Notes: generated from the letters alone by a model not told the origin. A stretch of DNA of 20,350 nucleotides from Elusimicrobiota bacterium (GCA_028869495.1 JAGWRY010000008.1:1-20350); one strand, 5' to 3'. Positions 1-7,102 are shown, counted from the first letter of the stretch. Numbers and translations: made by a program.

Positions 1-16
1 AAACGGAACGGAAACC

Positions 17-163
17 GCAGAGACACGGAGGCGCGGAGAACGGATGAACGACGTTTAACCACGAAGACACAAAGACACGAAGAACGGATGACGGGTGAAC
101 AACGACGCGCGTGATCCGTTAACCCTCAATCCGCTTTTCTTTGTGTCTTTGTGTCTTCGTGGT
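17..163. repeat. REP-like inverted repeat element (possibly a chain of elements)
   Basis: Two 24-nt arms, at 59-82 and 139-162, are reverse complements with one mismatch. The plus-strand arm begins CCACGAAGACACAAAGACAC. Just inside, AACGGAT (83-89) pairs with ATCCGTT (114-120), so the element can fold into a long, partly interrupted cruciform or RNA hairpin. A related purine-rich stretch (CAGAGACACGGAGGCGCGG, 18-36) followed by GAACGGATGAACGACG precedes it, and a similar block recurs after the first arm, so a second truncated unit may enter from the left edge. Motifs of the ACGAAGACACGAAG type are known as dispersed intergenic repeats in many bacterial genomes. No ORF in it looks real. Function is unknown. 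Confidence 0.75.
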
Positions 164-184
164 CGACTGCCGTTCGTTCCCGGG

Positions 185-194
185 TTGCTATAAT
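185..194 (+). promoter_or_regulatory. Extended -10 promoter of the cyclase gene
   Basis: TTGCTATAAT contains a perfect TATAAT (189-194) preceded by the TGn of an extended -10. A start about 7 nt downstream would fall near 201, giving a leader of about 2 nt before the ATG at 203. No convincing -35 is seen. The same ten bases occur before tRNA-His and before the FNR-like gene. Confidence 0.75.
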
Positions 195-202
195 CAAAAG
201 GC

Positions 203-1516
203 ATGGCCTCCCCGAGCACGCGGCACCTGACGATCCTGCTGACGGACATCAAGGGGTTCACGGACAAGACCTCGCACCGCAGCCGCGCCGACATCCAGCG
301 CCTGCTCGACGACCACCGCGACGTCGTCCTGCCGGTCCTGCAGGAGCGCGGCGGCAAGCTGGTCAAGACGATCGGCGACGCCTTCCTGATGACCTTCGAG
401 AGCCCGACCGACGCCGTGCTGGCCGGCGTCGCCGCGCAGGAGGCCCTGTCCAAGCGCAACGCGTCGGTGGCCGACGAGGACCGCATCGAGATCCGCATCG
501 CGATCAACTCGGGCGAGGTGAACCTCGTCGAGGGCGACGTGTTCGGCGAGCCGGTCAACATCGCGTCGCGCATCGAGGGGATCGCCGAGGCCGGAGAGGT
601 CTACTTCACCGAGGCCGTCTACCTCGCGATGAACAAGACCGAGGTCCCCTCCTCCGAGGTCGGCCTGCTCCAGCTCAAGGGCATCCCGGAGAAGATCCGC
701 GTCTACAAGGTCCGCCACGAGACCCCGCTCGGCGTCGGCCAGGTCCCGCCGAAGAGCGTCCCGCCGCCGGCGGTCCCGGGCTTCGCGCCGGGCGAGAAGG
801 CCAAGCTCGTCCCGCCGGCCGCGCCGCTCCCCGCGGCCCGCGCGGCGTCGCCGTCCTCCCTGCGCCGCCCGCTGGCCTGGCGCCGCGCGGTCGCCTTCGG
901 CATCGACTTCGTGCTCTGCATGACGATCGCGGGCCTCTTCGACGGCGGCGGGCGCCGCGTCCGCGTGACCAAGCGCTTCGAGCACGCCGCCGCGGCGGAC
1001 CTGCCGACGATCAAGGCCGACGGCAAGGGCCTGACGATCGCCGACGGCAAGAACACGGTCTCGATGGACGAGAAGGGCCTCCGCGCCTCCGGCGCCGACG
1101 GCGCGAAGGCGGTGATCGACTCCTCGGGCGTCCGCGTCACCCCCGGCAAGGAGGAGTCCGCGGCTCCGGCCCGAAACACGCTGTACGACAACGGCAAGGG
1201 CCTGACGGTGACCACCGACGAGGACGACGCGCCCCGCCACCGCGGCAAGTGGGCGTTCGCCCTGATCTGGGCCCTCTACGGCGTGTTCTGCCTGAAGTAC
1301 CTGGACGGCACGACGCCGGGCAAGAAGGTGATGAAGCTGAAGGTCGTCGCGGAGGACGGCTCGCCGCTGACCAAGCGCCAGCGCTTCGCGCGCTCGGCGT
1401 TCTCGGTCGTCTCGCTGTACTTCGCCTTCCTCGGCTACCTGTGGGCGCTGTGGGAGAAGGACCGCCGCGGCTGGCACGACTTGCTGGCCGGCACGCGCGT
1501 CGTCCCGCTCGACTAG
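203..1516 (+). CDS. Class III adenylate/guanylate cyclase fused to an RDD membrane domain
   Basis: 437 residues. Residues 8-170 form a class III nucleotide cyclase domain: LTDIKGFT carries the first metal Asp (D15), KTIGDAFL the second (D59), and VNIASR the transition-state Asn/Arg pair (N119, R123). It should make cAMP or cGMP from the NTP; which one cannot be told. A Pro/Ala-rich linker (about 175-220) leads to an RDD domain: TM1 at about 226-246 (RRAVAFGIDF, with the Arg and Asp of the family), then TM segments near 350-365 and 398-416, the GTTPGKKVMKLKVV motif (369-382) and a GWHDLLAGTRVV tail. About 100 polar residues (247-348) are inserted between TM1 and TM2. The order cyclase first, membrane anchor last is reversed from most membrane cyclases. 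The start is set by the TATAAT 8 nt upstream; no Shine-Dalgarno is seen. It converges on the transketolase gene with a 6-bp gap. Confidence 0.9.
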   Translation: MASPSTRHLTILLTDIKGFTDKTSHRSRADIQRLLDDHRDVVLPVLQERGGKLVKTIGDAFLMTFESPTDAVLAGVAAQEALSKRNASVADEDRIEIRIAINSGEVNLVEGDVFGEPVNIASRIEGIAEAGEVYFTEAVYLAMNKTEVPSSEVGLLQLKGIPEKIRVYKVRHETPLGVGQVPPKSVPPPAVPGFAPGEKAKLVPPAAPLPAARAASPSSLRRPLAWRRAVAFGIDFVLCMTIAGLFDGGGRRVRVTKRFEHAAAADLPTIKADGKGLTIADGKNTVSMDEKGLRASGADGAKAVIDSSGVRVTPGKEESAAPARNTLYDNGKGLTVTTDEDDAPRHRGKWAFALIWALYGVFCLKYLDGTTPGKKVMKLKVVAEDGSPLTKRQRFARSAFSVVSLYFAFLGYLWALWEKDRRGWHDLLAGTRVVPLD

Positions 1517-1522
1517 AGCGGC

Positions 1523-2470
1523 CTAGTCCAGGTTCTTGAGGCAGGCCTCGACGAGGTGCGGGGCGGAGAGCCCGTACTTGTCGTAGAGCTCGGCGGGCGA
1601 GGCCGACTCGCCGAAGTCGCGCAGGCCCACGCGCACGACCGGGACCGCCAGGCCGCGCTCGGCCGCCGCCTCGCAGACCGCCGACCCGAGGCCGCCGTTG
1701 ACGTTGTGGTCCTCGACCGAGACGAGCCTCTGCGAGTCCTTCGCGAAGCGCGCGACCGCGGCCCCGTCGAACGGGGCCAGCGTGCCGGCGTCGGCGACGC
1801 GGACGGCGAAGCCCTTCTTCTCGAGCTCCTGGGCCGCCTCGACCGCGCACGGGACGGGCCCGCCCGAGGCGATCAGCGTCGCCTGGTACTTCGCGGGCTT
1901 CTTGGCCGGCTCCCAGATCACGTCGATCTTGCCGGGCTCCCACGTCCAGCCGTCGGCGTGGACGTCGGGCATCTTCTGCCGGGTCAGGCGGAGGTAGACC
2001 GGGCCGACGTGCTCCTCGATCATCCAGCGGACCTGCTGGCGCGCCTCGGCGTCGTCGCCGGGCTGGAGGACGGTCATGTGCGGCAGGGCGCGCATCGCGG
2101 CGACGTCCTCCAGGCCCATCTGCGAGGTCCCGTCCTCGCCGATGCCGATGCCGGCGTGCGTGCCGACGATCTTGACGTTCGTGCGGTTGTAGGCGGCGGA
2201 GACGCGGATCGGCTCCAGGCGTCCGACCACGAAGCAGGCGAAGGAGGTCAGCACCGGGACCTTGCCGGAGAGGGCCAGCCCCGCGGCGGCGCCGACCATG
2301 TTCTGCTCGGCGATGCCGAGCTCGAAGTGGCGCTCCGGGTGCTTCTTCTTGAAGGCCTGGGTCATCGTGGACTTCGAGAGGTCGGCGTCCAGGACGACGA
2401 GGTTCTCGTTCTTCGCGCCGAGCTCGACGAGCATCTCGCCGAACGACTCGCGGGTGGCCTTATTTGCCAT
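1523..2470 (-). CDS. Transketolase C-terminal subunit
   Basis: 315 residues from the ATG at 2470, matching the pyrimidine-binding and C-terminal domains of transketolase. LGIAEQNMVGAAAGLAL supplies the Glu (E55) that activates thiamine diphosphate. THAGIGIGEDGTSQ and LPHMTVLQPGDD follow in the usual order, and the C-terminal domain begins around VSVEDHNVNGG. With the other half it transfers two-carbon ketol units between sugar phosphates in the non-oxidative pentose phosphate pathway. An upstream in-frame start at 2500 was rejected because the ATG at 2470 has AGGAG (2478-2482) at 7-nt spacing and begins with the usual MANKATRESFG-type sequence. It overlaps the end of the N-terminal subunit gene by 11 nt, so the two are probably translated in coupled fashion. 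Confidence 0.93.
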   Translation of the reverse strand: MANKATRESFGEMLVELGAKNENLVVLDADLSKSTMTQAFKKKHPERHFELGIAEQNMVGAAAGLALSGKVPVLTSFACFVVGRLEPIRVSAAYNRTNVKIVGTHAGIGIGEDGTSQMGLEDVAAMRALPHMTVLQPGDDAEARQQVRWMIEEHVGPVYLRLTRQKMPDVHADGWTWEPGKIDVIWEPAKKPAKYQATLIASGGPVPCAVEAAQELEKKGFAVRVADAGTLAPFDGAAVARFAKDSQRLVSVEDHNVNGGLGSAVCEAAAERGLAVPVVRVGLRDFGESASPAELYDKYGLSAPHLVEACLKNLD

Positions 2471-3302
2471 TGAGGATCTCCTGGACCGCCCGGTCGGCAT
2501 CCTCCTTCTTCGGGGCGGAGCCGTGCCAGGCGATGTTGTTCTCCATGAAGGAGACGCCCTCGCCCTTGACCGTCTTGGCGACGATCGCGTGCGGCCGGCC
2601 CTTGGCGAGGCGCGCGCCGAGGTAGGCCTTCTCGATCGCGGCCAGGTCGTGCCCGTCGACGACCTGGACCTCCCAGTTGAACGCGCGCAGCTTGTCGGCC
2701 AGGGGCTCGAGGTCCATGACCTCCTTGACCGGCCCGTCGATCTGTCCGCCGTTGTGGTCGACGATCGCGACGAGGTTGTCGAGGCCGAACTTCGGGGCGG
2801 CCATGAAGGCCTCCCAGCACTGGCCCTCCTGCAGCTCGCCGTCGCCGAGGATCACGTAGGTCCGCCAGTCCTTCTTGTCGAGCTTGGCGGCCAGCGCCAT
2901 CCCGAGGCCGACCGACAGGCCCTGGCCGAGCGAGCCGGTCGAGAACTCGATGCCGGGCAGGCGCAGGCGGTCCGGGTGGCCCTGGAGCGGGCTGTCGAGC
3001 TTGCGCAGGGTCTTCAGCGCCTCGACCGGGAAGTAGCCGCGCCGCGCCATCACCGCGTAGAGGGCGGGGCAGGCGTGGCCCTTGGAGAGGATCAGGCGGT
3101 CGCGCTCCTCCCAGTCCGGCTTCTTCGGGTCGTGGCGCAGGAAGCGCCAGTAGAGGACGGTCAGCAGGTCGATGACCGACAGCGAGCCGCCCGGATGTCC
3201 CGAGCCGGCGGCCTCGATCATGCGGATGATGTCGACGCGCATCGTGCGCGCGAGATCCTTGAGCTCCTTCAGGTCGGCGGTCGCTCCGGTCGCGGGGGTC
3301 AT
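2460..3302 (-). CDS. Transketolase N-terminal subunit
   Basis: 280 residues, the thiamine-diphosphate pyrophosphate-binding half of transketolase. Visible motifs are SGHPGGSLSVIDLL (H36), LSKGHACPALYAVMA (H76), GSLGQGLSVGLGMALAAKLD, and the metal/TPP motif GDGELQEGQCWEA (153-165) followed by VDHNGGQIDG. Split transketolases are known in archaea and many bacteria; the subunits assemble into the usual active enzyme. It is the first gene of a two-gene operon. TAGAAT at 3309-3314 (minus strand) sits 6 nt before the ATG, so the transcript probably starts at the ATG itself; there is no Shine-Dalgarno. It is divergent from the DUF421 gene across a 50-bp gap. Confidence 0.93.
   Translation of the reverse strand: MTPATGATADLKELKDLARTMRVDIIRMIEAAGSGHPGGSLSVIDLLTVLYWRFLRHDPKKPDWEERDRLILSKGHACPALYAVMARRGYFPVEALKTLRKLDSPLQGHPDRLRLPGIEFSTGSLGQGLSVGLGMALAAKLDKKDWRTYVILGDGELQEGQCWEAFMAAPKFGLDNLVAIVDHNGGQIDGPVKEVMDLEPLADKLRAFNWEVQVVDGHDLAAIEKAYLGARLAKGRPHAIVAKTVKGEGVSFMENNIAWHGSAPKKEDADRAVQEILNGK
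2478..2482 (-). promoter_or_regulatory. Shine-Dalgarno of the transketolase C-terminal subunit
   Basis: AGGAG on the minus strand, 7 nt before the ATG at 2470. It lies inside the coding end of the upstream subunit gene and decides the start at 2470 over the one at 2500. Confidence 0.75.
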
Positions 3303-3308
3303 GCGGCC

Positions 3309-3314
3309 ATTCTA
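3309..3314 (-). promoter_or_regulatory. -10 element of the transketolase operon
   Basis: TAGAAT on the minus strand, 6 nt before the ATG. The expected start base (7 nt after the hexamer) is the A of the ATG at 3302, giving a leaderless transcript. No clear -35 is visible. Confidence 0.65.
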
Positions 3315-3340
3315 CAAAACGGAAGGGGGCGGCGATGAAG

Positions 3341-3346
3341 TAGAAT
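3341..3346 (+). promoter_or_regulatory. -10 element of the DUF421 gene
   Basis: TAGAAT lies 6 nt before the ATG at 3353, so the expected transcript start is the A of that ATG. It is divergent from the transketolase -10, with 26 bp between the two hexamers. The following bases (TCGCGGC) resemble those after the TAGAAT at 3881. Confidence 0.65.
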
Positions 3347-3352
3347 CGCGGC

Positions 3353-3853
3353 ATGAGCCCCCTCTGGTCCCCCTCCGTGCCGCTCGTCCAGCTGCTCGTG
3401 CGCGCCGTCCTCGTCTACGTCGTCGTCCTGGCCCTCCTACGCCTGGGCGGCAAGCGCCAGATCGGGCAGATGGGCGCGGCCGAGTTCGTCGCCCTGCTCC
3501 TCGTCAGCAACGCGGTGCAGAACGCGATGAACGGCGGCGACAACTCGCTCGGCGGCGGCCTGTTCCTGGCCGCGGTCCTGATGGGCCTGAGTGCGCTGGT
3601 CGTCTGGCTGTCCTACCGCTCGAAGCGCTTCGAGAGCCTGGTCGAGGGCCGCCCGTGCCTGCTCGTCTACAAGGGCGAGCCCCTGCTCAAGAACCTGGAC
3701 GCCGAGCGCGTGCCCCTGCGCGAGCTGAGGACGCTCCTGCGCCGCCAGGGCGTGCACGAGCTCAAGGACGTCCACGAGGCCGTGCTCGAGGCCAACGGCA
3801 TGCTCACCGTGGTGCGCAACTCCGAGCTCCCTCCGTCCGTCTCGCGCGTCTAG
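3353..3853 (+). CDS. YetF/YcaP-type DUF421 membrane protein
   Basis: 166 residues. The N-terminal half holds three likely membrane helices (about 12-28, 44-58 and 68-86), with the DUF421 signature RLGGKRQIGQMGAAEFVALLLVSNA spread over residues 25-50. The C-terminal half (from about residue 95) is the small soluble domain typical of YetF proteins (GRPCLLVYKGEPLLKNLD, then a region rich in Leu and Arg ending in a short strand). Homologues are inner-membrane proteins of unknown or sporulation/stress-related function; the biochemical role is not established. It is leaderless by the -10 position. It stands between the divergent transketolase operon and the co-directional nucleoside operon, which has its own promoter 27 nt after the stop. 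Confidence 0.87.
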   Translation: MSPLWSPSVPLVQLLVRAVLVYVVVLALLRLGGKRQIGQMGAAEFVALLLVSNAVQNAMNGGDNSLGGGLFLAAVLMGLSALVVWLSYRSKRFESLVEGRPCLLVYKGEPLLKNLDAERVPLRELRTLLRRQGVHELKDVHEAVLEANGMLTVVRNSELPPSVSRV

Positions 3854-3880
3854 CCGGGCCCGCGCGCGGCGAGCATTTGG

Positions 3881-3886
3881 TAGAAT
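3881..3886 (+). promoter_or_regulatory. -10 element of the nucleoside salvage operon
   Basis: TAGAAT preceded by TGG (TGnTAGAAT, an extended -10), 10 nt before the ATG at 3897. The predicted start near 3893 leaves a leader of about 4 nt and no room for a Shine-Dalgarno. Confidence 0.65.
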
Positions 3887-3896
3887 CTCGGCGCTT

Positions 3897-4727
3897 ATGA
3901 AGATTAAGACCTACGTCAACCAGATCCGCGCCGCCGCGGCCTACATCAAGAAGCGGGCGCCGGGCTTCCGTCCGGACGCGGGCCTCGTCCTCGGCTCGGG
4001 GCTGGCGAAGGCCGTGCCGCCGCTCCAGAAGGCGCAGACGATCCCCTACGCCGAGATCCCGGGCTTCCCCCGCACGACGGTGCCGGGGCACGAGGGCAAG
4101 CTGATCCTCGGCCGCGCCGGGGGCAAGAGCGTGGCGGTGATGCAGGGCCGCTTCCATTATTACGAGGGCCACGCGATGGAGTCGATCGCGCTGCCGGTCC
4201 GCACCCTCGAGTACCTGGGCCTCAAGACCCTGATCGTCACCGCCGCCGTCGGCTCGATGCGCGCGGAGATCCGCCCCGGCCACTTCACGGTCGTCAGCGA
4301 CCACATCAACATGATGGGCCGCAACCCCCTGCGCGCCTTCCACGAGGAGGAGTTCGGGACGATGTTCTCGGACATGAGCGACGCCTACGACGAGCGCCTG
4401 CGCAAGGCGATGCTCGCGATCTGCCGCCGGCGCCGCGTCGCGGCGCGCGAGGGCGTCTACGTCGCGGTCGGCGGGCCGTCCTACGAGACCGCGGCCGAGA
4501 TCCGCGCGTTCCGCACGCTCGGCGGCGACGTCGTCGGCATGTCGGTCGTGCCCGAGGTGATCCCGGCGCGGCAGATGGGGGTCGCGGTCGCGGCGCTGGT
4601 CTGGACCTCGAACATGGCCGCGGGCCTGCCCGGCTCGATCCAGAACCACGGCGACGTGCTGGCCCTCGGCGCGAAGGTCTCCGACGACCTGCGCGCGGTG
4701 CTCTCCGACCTGATCCCGCACCTCTGA
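3897..4727 (+). CDS. punA: Purine nucleoside phosphorylase (trimeric class II type)
   Basis: 276 residues, the usual length. It splits purine (deoxy)nucleosides with phosphate into base and (deoxy)ribose 1-phosphate in the cytoplasm. Visible family features are LVLGSGLA (30-37) at the phosphate site, VPGHEGKLILGR (H65), MQGRFHYYEGH (R85, H87, Y89), VGGPSYETAAEIR (191-203; E197 for the base), VGMSVVPEVI (213-222; M215) and WTSNMAAGL (Asn239, the position contacting the purine). The trimeric family usually has TNAAGG where this has TAAVGSM (115-121), a modest departure. It is the first gene of an operon with the pyrimidine phosphorylase 8 nt downstream. The ATG follows the -10 element without a ribosome site. 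Confidence 0.92.
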   Translation: MKIKTYVNQIRAAAAYIKKRAPGFRPDAGLVLGSGLAKAVPPLQKAQTIPYAEIPGFPRTTVPGHEGKLILGRAGGKSVAVMQGRFHYYEGHAMESIALPVRTLEYLGLKTLIVTAAVGSMRAEIRPGHFTVVSDHINMMGRNPLRAFHEEEFGTMFSDMSDAYDERLRKAMLAICRRRRVAAREGVYVAVGGPSYETAAEIRAFRTLGGDVVGMSVVPEVIPARQMGVAVAALVWTSNMAAGLPGSIQNHGDVLALGAKVSDDLRAVLSDLIPHL

Positions 4728-4735
4728 CGGCGCCG

Positions 4736-6043
4736 ATGCTCTTCCTGGACCTCATCGCCAAGAAGCGCGACGGGGGCCGGCATTCTCCGGAGGAGCTGGA
4801 GTTCGTCGCCCGCGCGGCGGCCGACGGCTCGGTCCCCGACTACCAGCTCGCGGCCTGGCTGATGGCGGTCGTCTGCCGCGGGATGGACGAGGGCGAGACC
4901 GTCGCGCTCACGCGCGCGATGGCGCGCTCGGGCGAGACGCTGGGGCTGTCCGGCCTGCGCCGCCCGAAGGCCGACAAGCACTCGACCGGGGGCGTCGGCG
5001 ACGGGGTCTCCCTCGCGCTGGCGCCGCTCGCCGCGGCCTGCGGGCTCGCGGTGCCGATGATGTCGGGGCGGGGCTTGGGGCACACCGGCGGGACCTTGGA
5101 CAAGCTGGAGGCGATCAAGGGGTTCCAGGTGCGCCTCCCCCTGCCCAAGATCCGGGCCCAGCTGAAGAAGATCTCGGTGTGCATGTTCGGCCAGACCGGG
5201 ACCCTGGCCCCGGCGGACCGCACGCTCTACGCGCTGCGCGACGCGACCGCGACGGTGCCCGCGCAGCCGCTGATCGTCGGCTCGATCCTGTCCAAGAAGG
5301 CCGCCGAGGAGCTCGACGCGCTGGTCCTCGACGTCAAGGTCGGCTCGGGCGCGATCTTCAAGGACGCGCCTTCGGCGCGCGCGCTCGCGCGGGCCCTGGT
5401 CAAGACGGCCGGGGGCCTGGGCATCCCGACCGTGGCGGTCTTGACCGCGATGGAGCAGCCGCTCGGGCGCTACGTCGGCAACGCGCTCGAGGTCCGGCAG
5501 GCGCTCGAGATCCTGAACGGCGACGAGCGCGCGGACGACTACCTGGAGTGCCTGCTGGCGCTGGGCGGCTGGATGCTGAAGCTCTCCGGCCGCGCCCGCT
5601 CCCCGCAGGCCGGCGCGGACCGGATGCGCGCGGCGATCCGCGACGGCTCGGGCCTGAAGGTCTTCCGCGCGATGGTGAAGGCGCAGGGCGGCGACCCGCG
5701 GGTCGTCGACGAGCCCGACCGCCTGCCGAAGGCGCGCCGCGCGCGGACCGTGCGCGCCTTGCGGGACGGCTGGGTGACGCGCCTCGACGCGCGCCGCGTC
5801 GGCCACGCCGGGGTCCTCCTCGGCGCGGGCCGCGCGTACAAGGAGCAGGCGCTCGACTACGGCGCGGGCTTGGAGCTCGTCCGCAAGGTCGGCGCGCGCG
5901 TGCGCCGCGGCGAGACCGTCGCGGTCCTGCACGCCGCGGACGCCGCGCGCCTGGCCGACGGCGAGCGCGAACTGCGCGCGGCGCTCGAGATCGGTTCCCG
6001 CCCGCCGCGGCCGCCGCGCACGGTCCTCGAGATCTTGAGATGA
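4736..6043 (+). CDS. deoA: Pyrimidine nucleoside (thymidine) phosphorylase
   Basis: 435 residues, typical for DeoA/Pdp. It carries the phosphate-binding KHSTGGVGD (81-89) and the family signature MSGRGLGHTGGTLDKLE (109-125), with GSGAIFKD and VAVLTAMEQPLGRYVGNALEV further on. It cleaves thymidine, deoxyuridine and possibly uridine with phosphate to the free base plus pentose 1-phosphate. Thymidine-only and broad pyrimidine enzymes cannot be separated by eye. Its ATG is 8 nt after the stop of the purine phosphorylase and has no visible Shine-Dalgarno, suggesting translation coupled to the upstream gene. Its last codons overlap the strong ribosome site of the next gene. Confidence 0.93.
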   Translation: MLFLDLIAKKRDGGRHSPEELEFVARAAADGSVPDYQLAAWLMAVVCRGMDEGETVALTRAMARSGETLGLSGLRRPKADKHSTGGVGDGVSLALAPLAAACGLAVPMMSGRGLGHTGGTLDKLEAIKGFQVRLPLPKIRAQLKKISVCMFGQTGTLAPADRTLYALRDATATVPAQPLIVGSILSKKAAEELDALVLDVKVGSGAIFKDAPSARALARALVKTAGGLGIPTVAVLTAMEQPLGRYVGNALEVRQALEILNGDERADDYLECLLALGGWMLKLSGRARSPQAGADRMRAAIRDGSGLKVFRAMVKAQGGDPRVVDEPDRLPKARRARTVRALRDGWVTRLDARRVGHAGVLLGAGRAYKEQALDYGAGLELVRKVGARVRRGETVAVLHAADAARLADGERELRAALEIGSRPPRPPRTVLEILR

Positions 6044-6050
6044 AAGGAGG
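6043..6050 (+). promoter_or_regulatory. Strong Shine-Dalgarno for uracil phosphoribosyltransferase
   Basis: AAAGGAGG begins at the last base of the upstream stop codon, 7 nt before the ATG at 6058. It contrasts with the leaderless first gene of the same operon. Confidence 0.85.
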
Positions 6051-6057
6051 CGCCCCC

Positions 6058-6678
6058 ATGACCCCGCACGTCAGCGACCACCCGCTCGTCCAGGACAAGC
6101 TCGCGCGCCTGCGCGACGCGCGCACGACGTCGGAGGACTTCCGCCGCCTGATGGCCGAGGTCGCCCTGCTGGTCGGCACCGAGGTCCTCCGGGGGGTGCG
6201 CACGCGCCGGACGACGGTACGCACGCCGCTCAAGGCCGCGCCGGCCGTCGTCCTCGACCAGCCGCTGGCCTTCGTCGCGGTCCTTCGCGCCGGCCTCGGG
6301 ATGATCCCGGGTCTTCTGGAGCTCGCGCCGAAGGCCTCGATCGGCCACATCGGTCTCTACCGCGACGAGCGCACGCTCCTGCCGGTCCAGTACTACCTGC
6401 GCCTGCCCAAGAACCTGGGCGCGCACTACGTGGTCCTCTGCGATCCGATGCTGGCGACCGGGGGCTCGGCCTCGGAGTCCCTGCGCATCCTGAAGGCCGA
6501 GGGCGCGCGCCGCATCGTCCTGCTGACGCTGCTCGCCTCCAGGCGCGGCCTCGAGCGCATCCGCCGCGACCACCCGGACGTCCGCGTCTTCACCGCGGCG
6601 GTGGACCCGGTCCTCAACGACCGGGGCTACATCATGCCGGGGCTGGGCGACGCCGGCGACCGCCTCTTCAACACCTGA
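6058..6678 (+). CDS. upp: Uracil phosphoribosyltransferase
   Basis: 206 residues, full length for the family. It makes UMP from uracil and PRPP. The PRPP-binding loop is VLCDPMLATGGSA (126-138). The FVAVLRAGLGM segment (72-82) and the uracil-binding C-terminus GYIMPGLGDAGDRLF (190-204) are diagnostic. It is the last gene of the operon, so uracil released by the pyrimidine phosphorylase can be captured directly as a nucleotide while the pentose phosphate goes to central metabolism. A hairpin region at 6709-6732 follows. Confidence 0.95.
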   Translation: MTPHVSDHPLVQDKLARLRDARTTSEDFRRLMAEVALLVGTEVLRGVRTRRTTVRTPLKAAPAVVLDQPLAFVAVLRAGLGMIPGLLELAPKASIGHIGLYRDERTLLPVQYYLRLPKNLGAHYVVLCDPMLATGGSASESLRILKAEGARRIVLLTLLASRRGLERIRRDHPDVRVFTAAVDPVLNDRGYIMPGLGDAGDRLFNT

Positions 6679-6694
6679 GGCCGCCCTCCTCCCC

Positions 6695-6732
6695 CCCGGA
6701 AAAACGGAGGCCCCGCGAGGGGTCGCGGGGCC
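6695..6732 (-). terminator. Rho-independent terminator for the Cys-repeat gene, between convergent genes
   Basis: GGCCCCGCGA (6709-6718) and TCGCGGGGCC (6723-6732) form a perfect 10-bp stem with a 4-base loop. Read on the minus strand it is followed by TCCGTTTTT, which fits termination of the minus-strand gene starting at 7046. On the plus strand there is no T run after the stem, so action on the nucleoside operon is less certain. Confidence 0.75.
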
Positions 6733-6767
6733 GGTGCGTCGTCCTGGGGTTTGCGGAGGTCCGAAGC

Positions 6768-7046
6768 TTAGGAGTTCTTCGCGTCGGCGCAGACGTGCGG
6801 CCAGACGCAGGTCTGGACGACCTGGGCGGTCTCGGCGCACTTGTTGGGCCAGACGCAGGGCTGGAACTGGGCGGTCTCGGTCTTCAGCGTCGCGCACTTG
6901 TTCGGCCACACGCAGGGCTGGAACTGGGCGGTCTCGACCTTCTGCTCGGCGCACACGTGCGGCCACACGCAGGTCTGCACCTGCTGAGCCGTCTTCGGGG
7001 CCGGGGTCAGGTTCGTCATCGCGAGCGTCAGGATCAGGTTGAGCAT
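6768..7046 (-). CDS. Small protein with four C-V-W-P-x-x-C repeats, unknown function
   Basis: 92 residues from the ATG at 7046, which has GGAG at 8-nt spacing; a longer frame starting at 7145 would run through the promoter and was rejected. A short hydrophobic start (MLNLILTLAM) and Pro/Thr-rich spacer precede four copies of a C-V-W-P-x-x-C unit: CVWPHVC (26-32), CVWPNKC (45-51), CVWPNKC (64-70) and CVWPHVC (80-86). Linkers are two similar 12-residue stretches ending in ETAQFQP and one of 9. The eight Cys are strictly paired with five residues between, which would suit four disulfide loops or metal sites. The outer pair of repeats match each other and so do the inner pair. I do not recognise a family. 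Export is possible, but the N-terminus lacks the positive charge of a normal signal peptide. Its upstream region carries FNR-type palindromes. Confidence 0.8.
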   Translation of the reverse strand: MLNLILTLAMTNLTPAPKTAQQVQTCVWPHVCAEQKVETAQFQPCVWPNKCATLKTETAQFQPCVWPNKCAETAQVVQTCVWPHVCADAKNS

Positions 7047-7102
7047 TTTCTTTTCTCCGTTCTCTCTTTCCGCGTCTAAATCTTTCTTGCGGCGACAAAG
7101 AC

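Noticed and set aside
703..1248. Antisense frame over the cyclase gene
   Set aside because: Arg/Ser/Ala-rich shadow frame with no recognisable domain opposite a gene with intact catalytic motifs.
6768..7046. A CRISPR-like array, because of the repeats in this stretch
   Set aside because: Repeats are imperfect, in frame, spaced 57, 57 and 48 nt, and encode a conserved peptide unit.
6768..7046. A peptide natural-product precursor with repeated cores
   Set aside because: The repeats would suit multiple cores, but no modifying enzyme, protease or exporter of such a pathway is encoded in the window.
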